Shown one piece after another: positions 53,086 through 63,536 of a stretch of 64,000 nucleotides of DNA; position 1 is the first letter of the stretch, and every line of letters starts with the position of its first letter. The position numbers and the translations under genes are program-made. The DNA lies in contig JAADJZ010000002.1 in the NCBI GenBank assembly GCA_011032825.1, positions 1,240,001 to 1,304,000 of the forward strand, given 5' to 3'. The notes beneath the pieces are model-generated. The model was not told where the DNA came from and did not search any database. It saw only the letters and a list, made by a program, of their open reading frames with translations. The DNA is from Massariosphaeria phaeospora (lineage: Eukaryota > Ascomycota > Dothideomycetes > Pleosporales).

Positions 53086-54797
53086 TCACTCCCGCAACAA
53101 ATCCACCCCAACCCCCCTCAACGCCACAACCGCCCACTCAGGATACTTCCCCCTATCCCCAGCATACAGCGCCGCAAAGAACTCCCGCACAAACGCCGGA
53201 TACCGGTCCTGCAGAATGGCGTCGCGCGCCCGTCGCATCAGGTCGAGTTGGTAGTGCACGTTGTGCATGGTGAGGAGGTGCGCACCCGCGGTTTCTTTGG
53301 CCGTCACGTGGTAGATGTAGGCGCGGGTGAGGCCGAGCCCAGGGGGTTTGGCGTCTGCGGGGCGGCAGCATGGGCATTGGCAGCCCGGTTCGATGGCGCG
53401 GAAGTCGGTGGCGTAGGTGGCGTTGCGGAGGTTGAGGACGCCGTGGGCGGTTATGGCGTTGCCGAAGCGCTGGGGGTAGGGGGGTCAGCGTTGATACAGA
53501 TAGATAGAGAGAGAGAGAGTGTGTGTGTGTGTGAAAGAAAGGGGGTGGACAGAATCGAGCAGACGTACAGCGGTGCGCGTGGGCCACACGCAGTCGAACA
53601 TGTCCGCGCCGAGCGCAACTGAGACAACCAGGTCTTCAGGATATCCCTACACAAGTCAGTCTACCGTCCAGCGCATCAGTACCGACCCGATTCTACGCAC
53701 CACGCCCATAACATAGCGCGGCTTCTTCTCCGGCAGCAGCCCCGTGCACGTGTCGACGACTCTGCAATACGCATCCTTGGCCTCGCCGCCCGACAAGCCG
53801 CCAATGGCAATGCCCGGCGTGTCGCGCGCCACCATCTCCGCTGTGCACTGCCGCCGCAGCTCGAGGTCCAGCCCGCCCTGGATGATGCAGAACAGGTTCT
53901 GCCGCTCGGGGTGCGCGTGCGCGTCGATGCAGCGGTCTAGCCAGCGGACGGAGCGCTGCATGGCTTCGAGCATGCGGGCGTGGTCGGGGGACGTGGTGGC
54001 GATGACGTCGTCGAGCTGCATGATTATGTCGGAGCCGATGGTGTTTTGCAGCGAGATGGAGTGCTCGGGGGTGAGGAGCCTGGGTGGGGGGTTGGTGGGT
54101 TAGCTTGAAGGTTGCCGTTTCTGCGACATAGGTGGGTGTCCACATACATGGGCGTGCCGTCGTGCGGGCTGAGGAAACGCACCCCTTCCTCGGTCACCTG
54201 GGCCAGCTTGAGCAGCGACACCATCTGGAAGCTGCCGGTCGAGTCAGCTACGTGTCGTGCGCCGGCGACGTCGAAGTTGAAGTTGCTCGCGGGGTCACCG
54301 ACCCACCACTATCTGCAGCAGTCAGCCATCAGTACCATGTATGTTCGCACTTCCGAGGGCAGGAATATGAGCAAGCACCTGTGAGGATGTTATGCGGCCA
54401 CGCCTGCAGCTTGTGCGCGCCGCCGACCGCCTCCAGCGTCGCCTGGCCGGGCTTGAGACCTCTCCCGATTGTCAGCACGCGCCGCGAGACGATATCATGT
54501 AGTTCTGGGCGGGGGGTTCGCACAGATGGTACGTGTTGTTGAGGCACAGCCGGCAGCCCGTGTCGGCGAGCTGGTCCGGCGTGAGGCCCTTGAGCGAGGC
54601 CTGCGTGGCGACGGGCATGAAGATGGGGAGGGGCACGGGGCCGTGGGGCAGGTGCAGCGTCGCGGCGCGCGCTTTCGTGACCTGGAGTTGCGGGGTGAGC
54701 GGCGTGGATATGGCATTGTTGGGATTAGATAGACACTCACTGAGCATTTTGCCAGCAGCTCAAACGTGAGCGCCGACGGCATGGGCACCGGAGCCAT
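53086..54797 (-). CDS. QTRT1: Queuine tRNA-ribosyltransferase catalytic subunit (eukaryotic TGT)
   Basis: Eight exons on the minus strand: 54797-54741, 54681-54524, 54461-54379, 54312-54303 (10-nt microexon), 54231-54148, 54079-53701, 53646-53569, 53469-53086. The sum is 1233 nt, 410 aa. The enzyme swaps guanine-34 of GUN-anticodon tRNAs for queuine. Motifs: [31 protein letters not shown], then DSGGFQMVSL (general-base Asp100, supplied by the microexon), [30 protein letters not shown], and [16 protein letters not shown] (nucleophile likely Asp275). The zinc site is C-x-C-x2-C (313, 315, 318) plus His352. Family knowledge: works as a heterodimer with QTRT2, often at the outer mitochondrial membrane. 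A (GA)n(GT)n microsatellite lies in the last intron. Confidence 0.93.
53506..53533 (+). repeat. (GA)n(GT)n microsatellite in an intron
   Basis: Compound dinucleotide run inside the last intron of the tRNA-ribosyltransferase gene. Confidence 0.85.
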
Positions 54798-57481
54798 TGT
54801 TGGATGTAGATGTAGTCGGAGTCGAGGTTGGAAGTCGCGACCGGAAAAGACGCCGAAGCCGGGAACATGTCTCGCTTCCAAGTTCCGGCTGCAAGGCGCG
54901 GGGGCTTGCCTAGTGTCCCGTCTGTGCATTCATCTCAACCACACGTCACTCCTGTCGGCCTCCAGTACACTATTCTATCGTATCTGACAGGCTAGGCCAT
55001 GTCCTTTTGCATTCCAATCCCACGAGCACGCCTTGGACCACGATACCTGTTTCCGCAGTCCAGTCAAACCCTTACGTCCTGAAGGCGAGCCTCGTCACAT
55101 GCCCCATCGTCGTAGCAAGGACTGAGAAGCGTCAAGCTGTTCGACTACCTAGTCGAGTCTATCAGGGCAGGTGTTCCTCTACTTAGCTGCGTCTCCCACT
55201 CGTCTCTACATAGCTGTATATCTGCAACTTGTTCCAGATCTCTAGTCCAAGGGCACGTCTCCCTGTCAAACGCTGATCCAGTCATTCGTTCCCCAGCAAT
55301 CCCTCGTGCATCGCGCCAACGAACACCTATATTGCACTCTACCGAGGGGTGAATCCAGCCCTACTTGCACCCGCTCTCAAGTTACGCCATGCTCCATGCC
55401 CAGCAGATTCGCGGGCTACAAACCCAACCTTCTATTAAGAGTAGGACACGTCGAGGCGACATAAGACCTCGTTATCAGGGAAGTTGCTTTGCACTCTGTC
55501 CCTCTGTATTGTATTGGTACTATATCGTCCCTATCAAGACTATTGACCTTGGACGCACACACCAAATAGCACAGCTTTTGCCTTGTCCAAGTATCTTCCT
55601 TTTGAACATCGCGTGGTGAGCCGGAGCATTCGCATACTAAGCCGTCGCGCCATCCACCCAGACCGCCACCTGCGCCCATTCCAGAGCAGATGGAGCTCCT
55701 TGGGAGGTGATACGTGCGCACGACGCCTGTTACGCGACCCAGGCCCGCGTTCTGCAGGAGGAGCAGCAGCTCCGTTTAGAGACCGACCTAGTCCAAGAGC
55801 AGGAGCAGGAGCGTGAGCTCGCTGACCTCCAATGTTGCAACCGCGAGGCGGATAACCAAGCCTTCGCACGGCAAGGTCGTGAGCGCCAGGTCGTGGAGCA
55901 GAGGCAAGCTGAGGCTTGACTTGACTTGGTCGTGTTTTGGATTCAATGTCATGATCGCACATATCCTCTCTGCTAAAGGCTATAGTATTATGTCCTTACA
56001 CGTCTAACTCTATACCTGTTAGGAGAATATAACGAAGTTCACTTGACATTCGTAGCATTGCGTATTTATTGTAGGAAGGACTCTAAAGCATTAATCTTTT
56101 CGTCCATTTCCGTATCGCGTCTACTCTCTCCTTGCACGAATTCAACGTCTCTAAAGTCTCTTATATAGCACGTATTTTAAGCAGCATCAAATTCCTAGTA
56201 TAAATACAGAATCTAGGACATCTTTTTAGCAATACTGCTATATTCTAGGAAACAATTACGAGCATTAAATCAAGAGTGTAGTACTCTATCGTATGCAGTA
56301 TAAGGTGCAATGTGCTTTCGTGTACAGAACATGCTTAAGTTCTCTAAACTAGCGTGTAAATGCTGTAGATTTGGAGCACCTATACAAGAAGAGGTTTCTC
56401 CTAGGAAGGTTCAATATCGCACTATGTTTCAGAAGTATATCAAGACCTCTAGAGGTAAACTTTATTTCTTGTTGTATCTAGCAGGCTTAGTAATGCTTTA
56501 CTCTATATCGCACTCCACAACGCCTCCGAATAGAGGTATACCTCTAATAGCTTCGTAGCCTGTACTCTAAGTTCGTGTCTGCGACAAGAGCTTCGCGAAG
56601 TTCTCGTGTATTTATCAGAGGTGCTACCTTGGTACACGATTCGGAGAAGCAGCTTTGAGAATCTATCTACAAGTACAATACTCTGTCGTATCAAGTAGAA
56701 CAAGTAATACGTTACTATGCTTCGCTCCTCGCTATCTCTCCGTATCAAAGTATGTGTCCAACAGGATCGTAATACACACTGCTTCGAGGTGTCCGCGACG
56801 TTAGCTTCGTGAAAACATTGTGTATTCATTGGAGGTGCTACTATAGTACACGATTCGGAGAAGCAGCTTTGAGAATCTATCTACAAGTAAAATACTCTAC
56901 TGTATCTAGTAGAGCAAGTAATACTTTACCAAGCTTCTCTCTTCGCTACATCTCCGTATCAAAGCACATCTCCAAAAGCATCGCAACACGCACTGCTTTA
57001 ACGTGTCCGCGACATCAGCTTCGCGAACACATCCTGTAATCTCCCACGGCACAGCCAAAGCCTACAATTCCAGCGCGCACCTCCAAGCATACATCCACGC
57101 GCACGCTACTTTATCGTACCCAGCACACGTCGTAATACACCGACCCGAGTATCTTCCCCACAACATCCTCAATCCACACTACATCTCCAGCATCTTCACG
57201 ATACACCCCCTCAACAACACATTGACACCCACAGCATGCCTACGACAGTGTACTTACTCGACAGCTGCAGTATACCTACCGCATTCGAGGGGGGTGCCAA
57301 GAGGATCGCTCCAATAGTACGTTACAGTAGGGTAGCCTACAGGGGGGGTAATGGCCTGACCAATGTTCGGGGGGTGGGATGGGGGCTAGGGGGGTATGTG
57401 GAGTCTTTAGGATGGCACGGGAGGGCATGTAGTACACGTGTACAGATATGGGGGGATACATTGAAGCTATGGACGGGGACC
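54798..57481. other. Gene-poor region with tandem repeat
   Basis: A Glu/Gln-rich frame at 55707-55919 (coiled-coil-like, no ATG) is the only coding-like stretch. 55.9-57.0 kb is AT-rich and holds the tandem repeat at 56400-57030. Nothing else recognised. Confidence 0.45.
56400..57030. repeat. AT-rich tandem repeat, period about 216 bp
   Basis: GAGGTGCTAC...GTACACGATTCGG followed by AGAAGCAGCTTTGAGAATCT occurs at 56619 and 56835. The parts ending CGTGTCCGCGACATCAGCTTCG and GTGTCCGCGACGTTAGCTTC mark unit ends, and a more decayed unit precedes (TTGTTGTATCTAGCAGGC near 56470 versus CTGTATCTAGTAGAGC near 56898). Confidence 0.7.
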
Positions 57482-58315
57482 TTATACAGGGTGGATGTGC
57501 TTAGGATGGGTCATCCTGATGTCGCAAACCCTCTGAACTACCGCATTGACCCTGGCCGGGTTCATCATCTCACACCGCTTCCAGACCAAACGCATCACGG
57601 ATCTGTACTCCCCAACCCCAAACATCATGATATTCCCTTGCTTAGAAGCCGTGTAAGCAGCCTGGACTTGTTGGAACTCGTTATTGGAGAGGTTTTCGAA
57701 AATCGGAAGAGGTTGTTTTGCCGCCGTGCTGATGCGCATTGTATTGCAGAGAGAAAAATTGCTGTCAACAAAGGCGTGCTTGACTTGTTGGAACATGCGG
57801 TTGATGGTAACCTGGCCGAGTTGAACATTGTTCCAGCCGCCACACCTCCTATCGCAGTCCATCTGAATCTGATGTAAGAGCTGGAGAGTCCGCATAGCAG
57901 GGAAGCGATCGTCCAGAAAGCGAAGAACTGGAGGAGAAATGGGCCTTGCAACAACCTGACCTTGAGTAGGCAGGGTAAAGGCGAAGTCAGGCACTGTCAA
58001 AGAGGTGTCGTAACCCTCCGCTTCATATCCATAGCCCTCTGCTGGCTGGCGTACGATTCCAAACATGGCGAGCTCAAAGTTGTCCATAGGGAGGAGGTAG
58101 TCTTGACGAAGAGCAATGATGAGGCGGATTTTGTGGCGTAATTCGGGAGGTGGGCTTCGAGCCAGACACTGGATGATGGTATGCTTGTGGGTGTCGAAGT
58201 GATTACGTGCGCGGCGGGAAACCTTGATCAGCGCGAAGGTCGAAGTGGGGCACCAGCTCAAAATCTGCGTCTGCAGCTCATTTGGAAGGTCGAAGAATCG
58301 GAACGGGGCAGCCAT
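57482..58315 (-). CDS. F-box-like domain protein
   Basis: Intronless, 277 aa. Starts MAAPFRFFDLPNELQTQILS, an F-box-like N-terminal helix pair (xFRFFDLPxELxxxIL), followed by KVSRRARNHFDTHKHTIIQ. The remaining residues are mostly alpha-helical without LRR or WD repeats; NNEFQQVQAAYTASKQGNIMMFG and FENLSNNEF are notable. Family knowledge: F-box proteins dock on Skp1 in SCF ubiquitin ligases; fungal genomes hold many such orphan members. The beginning is nearly the same as that of the broken gene at 20025-21078 (FRFLDLPKELRLMVY), so both may belong to one expanded family. Confidence 0.7.
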   Translation of the reverse strand: MAAPFRFFDLPNELQTQILSWCPTSTFALIKVSRRARNHFDTHKHTIIQCLARSPPPELRHKIRLIIALRQDYLLPMDNFELAMFGIVRQPAEGYGYEAEGYDTSLTVPDFAFTLPTQGQVVARPISPPVLRFLDDRFPAMRTLQLLHQIQMDCDRRCGGWNNVQLGQVTINRMFQQVKHAFVDSNFSLCNTMRISTAAKQPLPIFENLSNNEFQQVQAAYTASKQGNIMMFGVGEYRSVMRLVWKRCEMMNPARVNAVVQRVCDIRMTHPKHIHPV

Positions 58316-58765
58316 CTTGCTTGCAGGCTTGGAACGACAGCAGCGAAGCAGGAGAGTGGCGTGATGATTGAAAGCTGAGAGCGACTCCTAAAAGCAGTGG
58401 AATAGAGGAGATGAGGAGGAGGAGCGCTGGAGGGTAGAAGAGGTAAAGGCGGGGAGGGCAGGCTTTTTATGATGAGCCCTTATGAGGCGCTAACCCCCAT
58501 TTGGCGGGCTTCTTCCCAAAAGAGACGAGCAAACGCTGCTTCACTGCGACGCCGCAGCGAGCTATGACATAATTGGCCAGATTCAGGACCTTCGTCGACC
58601 GCCTCGAGGTCTGGTCACGTGTGGAGGCGCGTTTTCGGAGCTGCCCCGTGCGGCCGGACAGGATGGCTGGGGCCCCCAACGCCAGGATGCGAGACACCGG
58701 CGACGGCTACATCATCGCTTTTCCATCTCGCTGTCTGTCGCCTGTCTCCTCCTCAACCGATCACC
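58316..58765. other. Divergent promoter region
   Basis: Between the F-box-like gene (-) and the aminopeptidase gene (+). Contains GGTCACGTG near 58613. No gene. Confidence 0.45.
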
Positions 58766-60412
58766 ATGGCGCCCTCTCTCCTAGCACTGTGCGCCGCCGT
58801 CGCGGGCGCGTCAGCGATCCAGATCCCGTTCTTCTCCCAGGCGCCGCTCGACGTCGCAAACGAACCGAAGCTGCTGGTCGACTCGGCCGCGCTCCAGGAC
58901 CTCATCAGCGGCGACCGTCTCCTTGCGCGGGCGAAGAAGCTGTACGAAGTTGCGAAGCTGGGCGAGCACGAGTATAACCACCCCACCAGGGTCATCGGCA
59001 GCGCCGGTAAGCTCTCAGACTTCACGTGACAAAACCCGCCAAATCTGGCATTGACAGCCCGCCAGGCCACGCCGGGACGCTGTCATACATCTACGAGAGC
59101 ATTTTGGAACTGGGCGACTATTACGACATCTCCAACCAGTCGTTTCCCGCGGTTTCCGGCCAGGTTTTCGAATACAAGCTCGTGCTGGGCGACACCGTCT
59201 CGAAGTCGGCTGCGCCCATGGGTTTGACGCCCGCGACCAAAGGCAAGGAGCCTGTCTACGGCGACCTGGTCTTCGTGCAAAACGAGGGCTGCTCTGCGTC
59301 TGACTTCCCGGACTCTGTCGCTGGCAACATCGCCTTCATCAAACGCGGCACCTGCCCCTTCGGCACCAAGAGCGAGCACGCCGGGCAAAAAGGAGCCGTC
59401 GCAGCCATCGTATACAACTACGAAACGGACCCCGTCCAAGGCACGCTCGGCACGCCGTCGCCCAACCACGTCGCGACATTCGGCCTATCCGGCGAGGAGC
59501 CCAGCCCGATCCTCGAGCAGTTCTCGAAAAACCACTCCGTCGACGCCATCGCCTACATAGACGCCGAAGTCAGCGAAATCCAAACCGCCAACATCATCGC
59601 GCAGACCAGCGCCGGCGACCCCGCCAACTGCGTCATGCTGGGCGCGCACAGCGACAGCGTCGCCGAAGGCCCCGGAATCAACGACGACGGCTCCGGCACC
59701 ATCAGCCTGCTCGAAGTCGCCACGCAACTGACCAAGTTCGCCGTCAACAACTGCGTGCGCTTCGCGTGGTGGGCCGGCGAAGAAGAAGGGCTGCTGGGCT
59801 CCGACTACTACGTTGACTCGCTGTCCCCCGCCGAGAACCGCAGGATCCGCCTCTTCATGGACTACGACATGATGGCGAGCCCGAACTTCGCTTACCAGAT
59901 CTACAACGCGACGAACGCGGCCAATCCGCTGGGCTCGGAGCAGGTGCGCGATTTGTACATTGCGTGGTATGAGGCTGCGGGCTTGAACTACACGTTCATT
60001 CCGTTTGACGGCCGCAGTGACTACGACGGCTTCATCCGCGCGGGTATTCCGGGCGGCGGTATTGCGACGGGCGCGGAGGGTATCAAGAGCAAGGACGAGG
60101 CGGCCATGTTTGGCGGCGAGGCAGGCGAGTGGTACGACCCGTGCTATCACCAGCTGTGCGACGACGTGGGGAATCTGAATGAGACGGCGTGGATTGTCAA
60201 CACGAAGGTATGTTCCTCCTAACCTACTTGGTCGGCGGACTCTTGAAAGCGATGCTAACGAGTCTTTCTCCTTCGCATAGCTTATCGCTCACTCGGTTGC
60301 TACATACGCCCGCTCGTTCAAGGGGTTCCCCGAGCGCATTACTCGTGTGGCAGCCACCGCGAGCGTGTACGAAGAAGAGACCAAGTACCACGGCAACAAG
60401 CTGTTCATCTAA
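58766..60412 (+). CDS. Secreted or vacuolar M28 aminopeptidase with PA domain (aminopeptidase Y-like)
   Basis: Exons 58766-59006, 59066-60207 and 60281-60412 (241+1142+132 nt), 504 aa. Signal peptide MAPSLLALCAAVAGASA. A protease-associated (PA) domain is inserted at about 140-250 (DLVFVQNEGCSASDFPDSVA, GNIAFIKRGTCPFGTKSEHA). M28 metal ligands in order: LGAHSDSV (His), GINDDGSG (bridging Asp), WWAGEEEGLLGS (catalytic Glu plus Glu ligand), MDYDMM (Asp), and CYHQLCDD (His). The AGIPGGGIATGAE loop is typical of yeast Ape3. Several N-glycosylation sites (NQS, NHS, NYT, NET) fit the secretory route. Reaction: removal of N-terminal residues by a two-zinc centre. The splice at GSAG|GHAG was chosen because it restores the RxxGSxGH motif. 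Confidence 0.92.
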
Positions 60413-60801
60413 GCTAAGTACGGTACGCCCATCTCAGCGCCATTCGTACCACCTCCGACTAGATTCGCGTATATTTCTTCCATGACCTTCTCTGTCGCTG
60501 AGCTCCATCCCATGCTTCGTTTGCTCGTTGGTTAGGTGTGAGATTCGGTTCTGTAGCGTTTAGCTCTAAGGTGGAATCTACAGGCTTGGTGGGGGATTCA
60601 TTAGTTGGTTAAGTCATGTCGGGTCAGTTAGTTAGTTAAGTCAAATCAGTCAAGTCAATTCGTAAGTAGTAATAGTTAGTTAGTGCACCACAATACACAT
60701 ACACATACACATACATCCGCAACCGCTCTTACACTTCACAAAACTACACTGCAGCCTTTCCACAAAATCCCCCTCCTAACACCCACATCCAAACATCGCC
60801 C
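60413..60801. other. Convergent intergenic region with microsatellite
   Basis: Contains TTAGTTAAGTCA-like repeats around 60600-60670 and an ACACAT run at 60695-60715. No gene. Confidence 0.5.
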
Positions 60802-61752
60802 CTACTCAAACCGCAAAACTTCCACCTCCATCTCCTCCATCTCCTCCACCCTCTCTCCCGCCTCCTCCACCCCCTCTCCTACCTCTTTCATCTCCATCCC
60901 CTCCATCCCCCTCCTCCCCTCCTTTATCACCCCCTCCACCACAACCCCCCACCCCCCCAAAACCCTCTCAATCGTCCATTCCTCCCCCCTCCTCTCCCCC
61001 TCCCCCAACCTTACATACCCCTCCACAGACGCATACAACGCATCCAGCTTCTGCAACATAGTGTGGTGGATGCCGGCGCGCCACACGTCCGGCACGCGGC
61101 GCTGGCCACGCACAGCCGTGGAAAAAAGACACAGCACGTGCTCGCAGATCTTCCAGGCGCGGGTGGGGTGGTAGAGCTTTAGGCCGCCGAAGTCGATGAG
61201 TGTGACGGTGGGGAGGGCGGCGGCGGAGGTGTTGAGGTTGGTGTCGAGGTTGGGGCTGGTGTTGACGCTGAAGCTGAGCATGACGTTCCCCCCCGCCTTC
61301 AAATCAACATGCATGAGGCCATGCTCTCTTAGATACGTTTCCGCGCGACACACCTCGGCAAACACATGGGCCACCAGCCACGGCGGCAAGCCCGCCTCCG
61401 CAAACACCAACCCGTTGTAATTGTAATTCTCGTCGAGTAGCTGCTCAACACTCCTCCCCCCCACCATATCCATAGCCACCCACGCCACCCCCCCTCCACT
61501 ACCATCGTGCTCGCGTATCTGCACGAGCGGGTGTGCGGCGTGGTGTTGGATCGCGGTGAGGGTGGCGAGCAGGGCGGAGGTGATGATGCCGCGGTGCGAG
61601 GGGTGGATGATTTTGAGGGCGATAGGTTGGGCGGGTGTAGGCGTGCCGCGGCGGCGGCTGAGCAGGATGGTGCTTTCGGCGCCGGTGCCGAGGAGGGCGA
61701 GGGGCTGGTAGATGGCGTGGAGGGATGCGGGGATTTGTGGAATAGGCGGCAT
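60802..61752 (-). CDS. Protein-kinase-like protein with Glu/Met-rich tail
   Basis: Intronless, 316 aa from ATG 61752 (the longer frame upstream has no ATG). Kinase landmarks: LLGTGAESTILLSRR (variant glycine loop, GTGAES), PIALKIIHP (ATP-binding Lys), a helix-C region without an obvious Glu, LREHGLMHVDLKAGGNVML (HRD replaced by HVD; Lys and Asn retained), and TVTLIDFGGLK (DFG Asp retained). After DFG the activation segment and C-lobe are shortened (HPTRAWKICEHVLCLFS, VPDVWRAGIHHTML). The last 60 residues are almost only Glu, Gly, Met and Val. Catalysis is possible because Lys, HxD, Asn and DFG exist, but the altered glycine loop makes it uncertain. Confidence 0.65.
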   Translation of the reverse strand: MPPIPQIPASLHAIYQPLALLGTGAESTILLSRRRGTPTPAQPIALKIIHPSHRGIITSALLATLTAIQHHAAHPLVQIREHDGSGGGVAWVAMDMVGGRSVEQLLDENYNYNGLVFAEAGLPPWLVAHVFAEVCRAETYLREHGLMHVDLKAGGNVMLSFSVNTSPNLDTNLNTSAAALPTVTLIDFGGLKLYHPTRAWKICEHVLCLFSTAVRGQRRVPDVWRAGIHHTMLQKLDALYASVEGYVRLGEGERRGEEWTIERVLGGWGVVVEGVIKEGRRGMEGMEMKEVGEGVEEAGERVEEMEEMEVEVLRFE

Positions 61753-62886
61753 GGCTGGTTCTGGAGTAAGCAGCTGGTGGCAGGAGATCGTAGGATGAGG
61801 AATGGGATTGAGGATGGATGCAGAGGGTAGCGCGAACAAACAGAGGTGCAAACGGGCGGGTCCTGGCCTCTTGACGTCTTGCGAAGAGTCCAGACGAAAG
61901 AACAGGTGCTACGACTGTAATAACTCCCTCGAGGCATCGTCTTCCGTACTAGCAACAACATAGTTTTGCACTCAAAGCATTTCTTTAATTCTGGCTTACG
62001 TAACCAACTTGCGATTCCAGAAATTTGACCTACTGGAGCTAACAGCCGCATACACATTAGACGCACGGAGTTAGGTTAGTTGATAGATGATCTTCTTCTT
62101 CTATGTACCAATCTATTCTAACGTGTCAGCCACGGCGTCTAATTTACACCCCCTATCCACCGTCCAGCTTGAACTCAACTCGCATGATTTGGCAGCACGA
62201 ATTCGAACACGAAGATATTAGAAGCGGCACAAAAGACATAGTTATGGCATCCAAGGCTTATGGGTGCGGCGGGAATATCTTCGTGCGGGACCATGGACCA
62301 ACAGGCAGTGCGCTCGAGACTGAAGATTTTGTGGGCAGGAAATGTTGGACTCAGGGGGGCTTGGTGTTGAGATTGGAGTGAGGCGACGGAAGTTCGAGAA
62401 CTGAGGGAAGCGGTATAAGAAATTGGCTGGAAGGGGGACGTAGGGCTTAGCGGACTCAAGTAGTTGGGGTTCAGGAGGAGCAGATGTTGGGAGTTTGATG
62501 AGACTGGAGATAGGAAAGCGTTATGATGAAAAGGTAGGAAAGGGGATTAGAAAGAGGGGAGGCTGAAGATGGAGCCGGAAATAAAGAGAAGGAGATGACA
62601 GTGTGGAGAAATGAAGTGTATGCTTAAGCTGGTGAGAGGCTTGAAGCAGACCACTGCGGATTTATTTGGCGTGGGGTAGTGCTAAACTATCAGTATCAAG
62701 TAGACGGAAGTTATTGAAAGGTTGGAATTGCGGTCCTGTGCTGCAAAACAGTACATGGTAGCGGCGCAGCAATCACTGCCATGGTCGACAGCGTACTCTT
62801 TACTTTCATGACGCCGCATAACCCTAGCTCTTCCGTGAATTTCATGATATCCCTTCCTCGCAATCCCCATACCCGCATCGTCACCC
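61753..62886. other. Intergenic region, nothing firm
   Basis: Between the kinase-like gene and EMC4. Minus frames around 62175-62560 are Ser/Pro-rich and open in two registers at once, with no recognisable domain; no gene is called. Confidence 0.4.
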
Positions 62887-63536
62887 TCACAGCCACTCTC
62901 TCGGCACGGCTCGCTCCGACCAGGTGCGCTCGCCCTCCCAGGCCAGCCAGTCGGAGCGCGTCGTCGGCAGCAGGCCCATCTGGTTGACCTTCCAGATGCC
63001 CAGGGCCAGGCCCACCAGATTCATCAGGATGTACACGAGCTTGACGCCGATCAGGCGGCCCGAGGTGCCGGGCGTGTCAAAGGGCGCAAAGGTGCGCTGC
63101 AGGCCGGCGACGGCCATGACGGGCGTCTTGAAGAGGGTGAAGATCATGAAGATGGAGAAGATCTGGAGCGTGTTGCCGGTCATGTACATGCCTGGGGGGT
63201 TAGTGTGTGGAGTGGAGTTGTGAGAGGGGTAGAGGGGGGTGGGCCGGAATGTCGAAAGTGTGAGGGGGGCGTACCGATGGCGCTCATGGGCAGCTGCTTG
63301 GCCGGGGCAATGGCGAGCTCCCACGCCTTCTTCATCTTGAGCGTGTCCATCTCCTCGGGCGTCGGCGCTTTCCGGACGGCGGCGACCTTGGACGACTGCG
63401 CGCGCTCTTTGCGGGTCAGCGACGCCGTGTAGCCGGGTGGGTCGGGCAGCGGCGAGTTCTTGGGTTTGGTTGAGCCGGCCGACTCGAGGTCGAGCACCCA
63501 CTGCGGCGGCGGCGGCGGCGGCGGCGGTGCAGACAT
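62887..63536 (-). CDS. EMC4: ER membrane protein complex subunit 4
   Basis: Exons 63536-63275 and 63191-62887 (262+305 nt), 188 aa. The N-terminus is MSAPPPPPPPPQWVLDLES, the polyproline coming from a GGC repeat at about 63504-63530, then a cytosolic linker (KVAAVRKAPTPEEMDTLKMK). The conserved EMC4 core follows: KAWELAIAPAKQLPMSAIGMYMTGN, FSIFMIFTLFKTPVMAVAGL (TM), and RLIGVKLVYILMNLVGLALG (TM), ending SDWLAWEGERTWSERA, the family-typical tail. The intron sits exactly in the SAI|GMYM motif. Function by family: part of the EMC insertase that inserts tail-anchored and multi-pass proteins into the ER membrane. Confidence 0.92.

Noticed and set aside
55707..55919. Glu/Gln-rich coiled-coil-like open frame
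   Set aside because: No in-frame ATG and no splice partner found; composition alone is not enough to call a gene.
57236..57877. 213-codon plus-strand open frame
   Set aside because: Largely antisense to the F-box-like gene and extends into repeat-rich DNA; no domain.
62175..62560. Ser/Pro-rich minus-strand open frames
   Set aside because: Two registers are open at once and neither has an ATG-led, recognisable protein.
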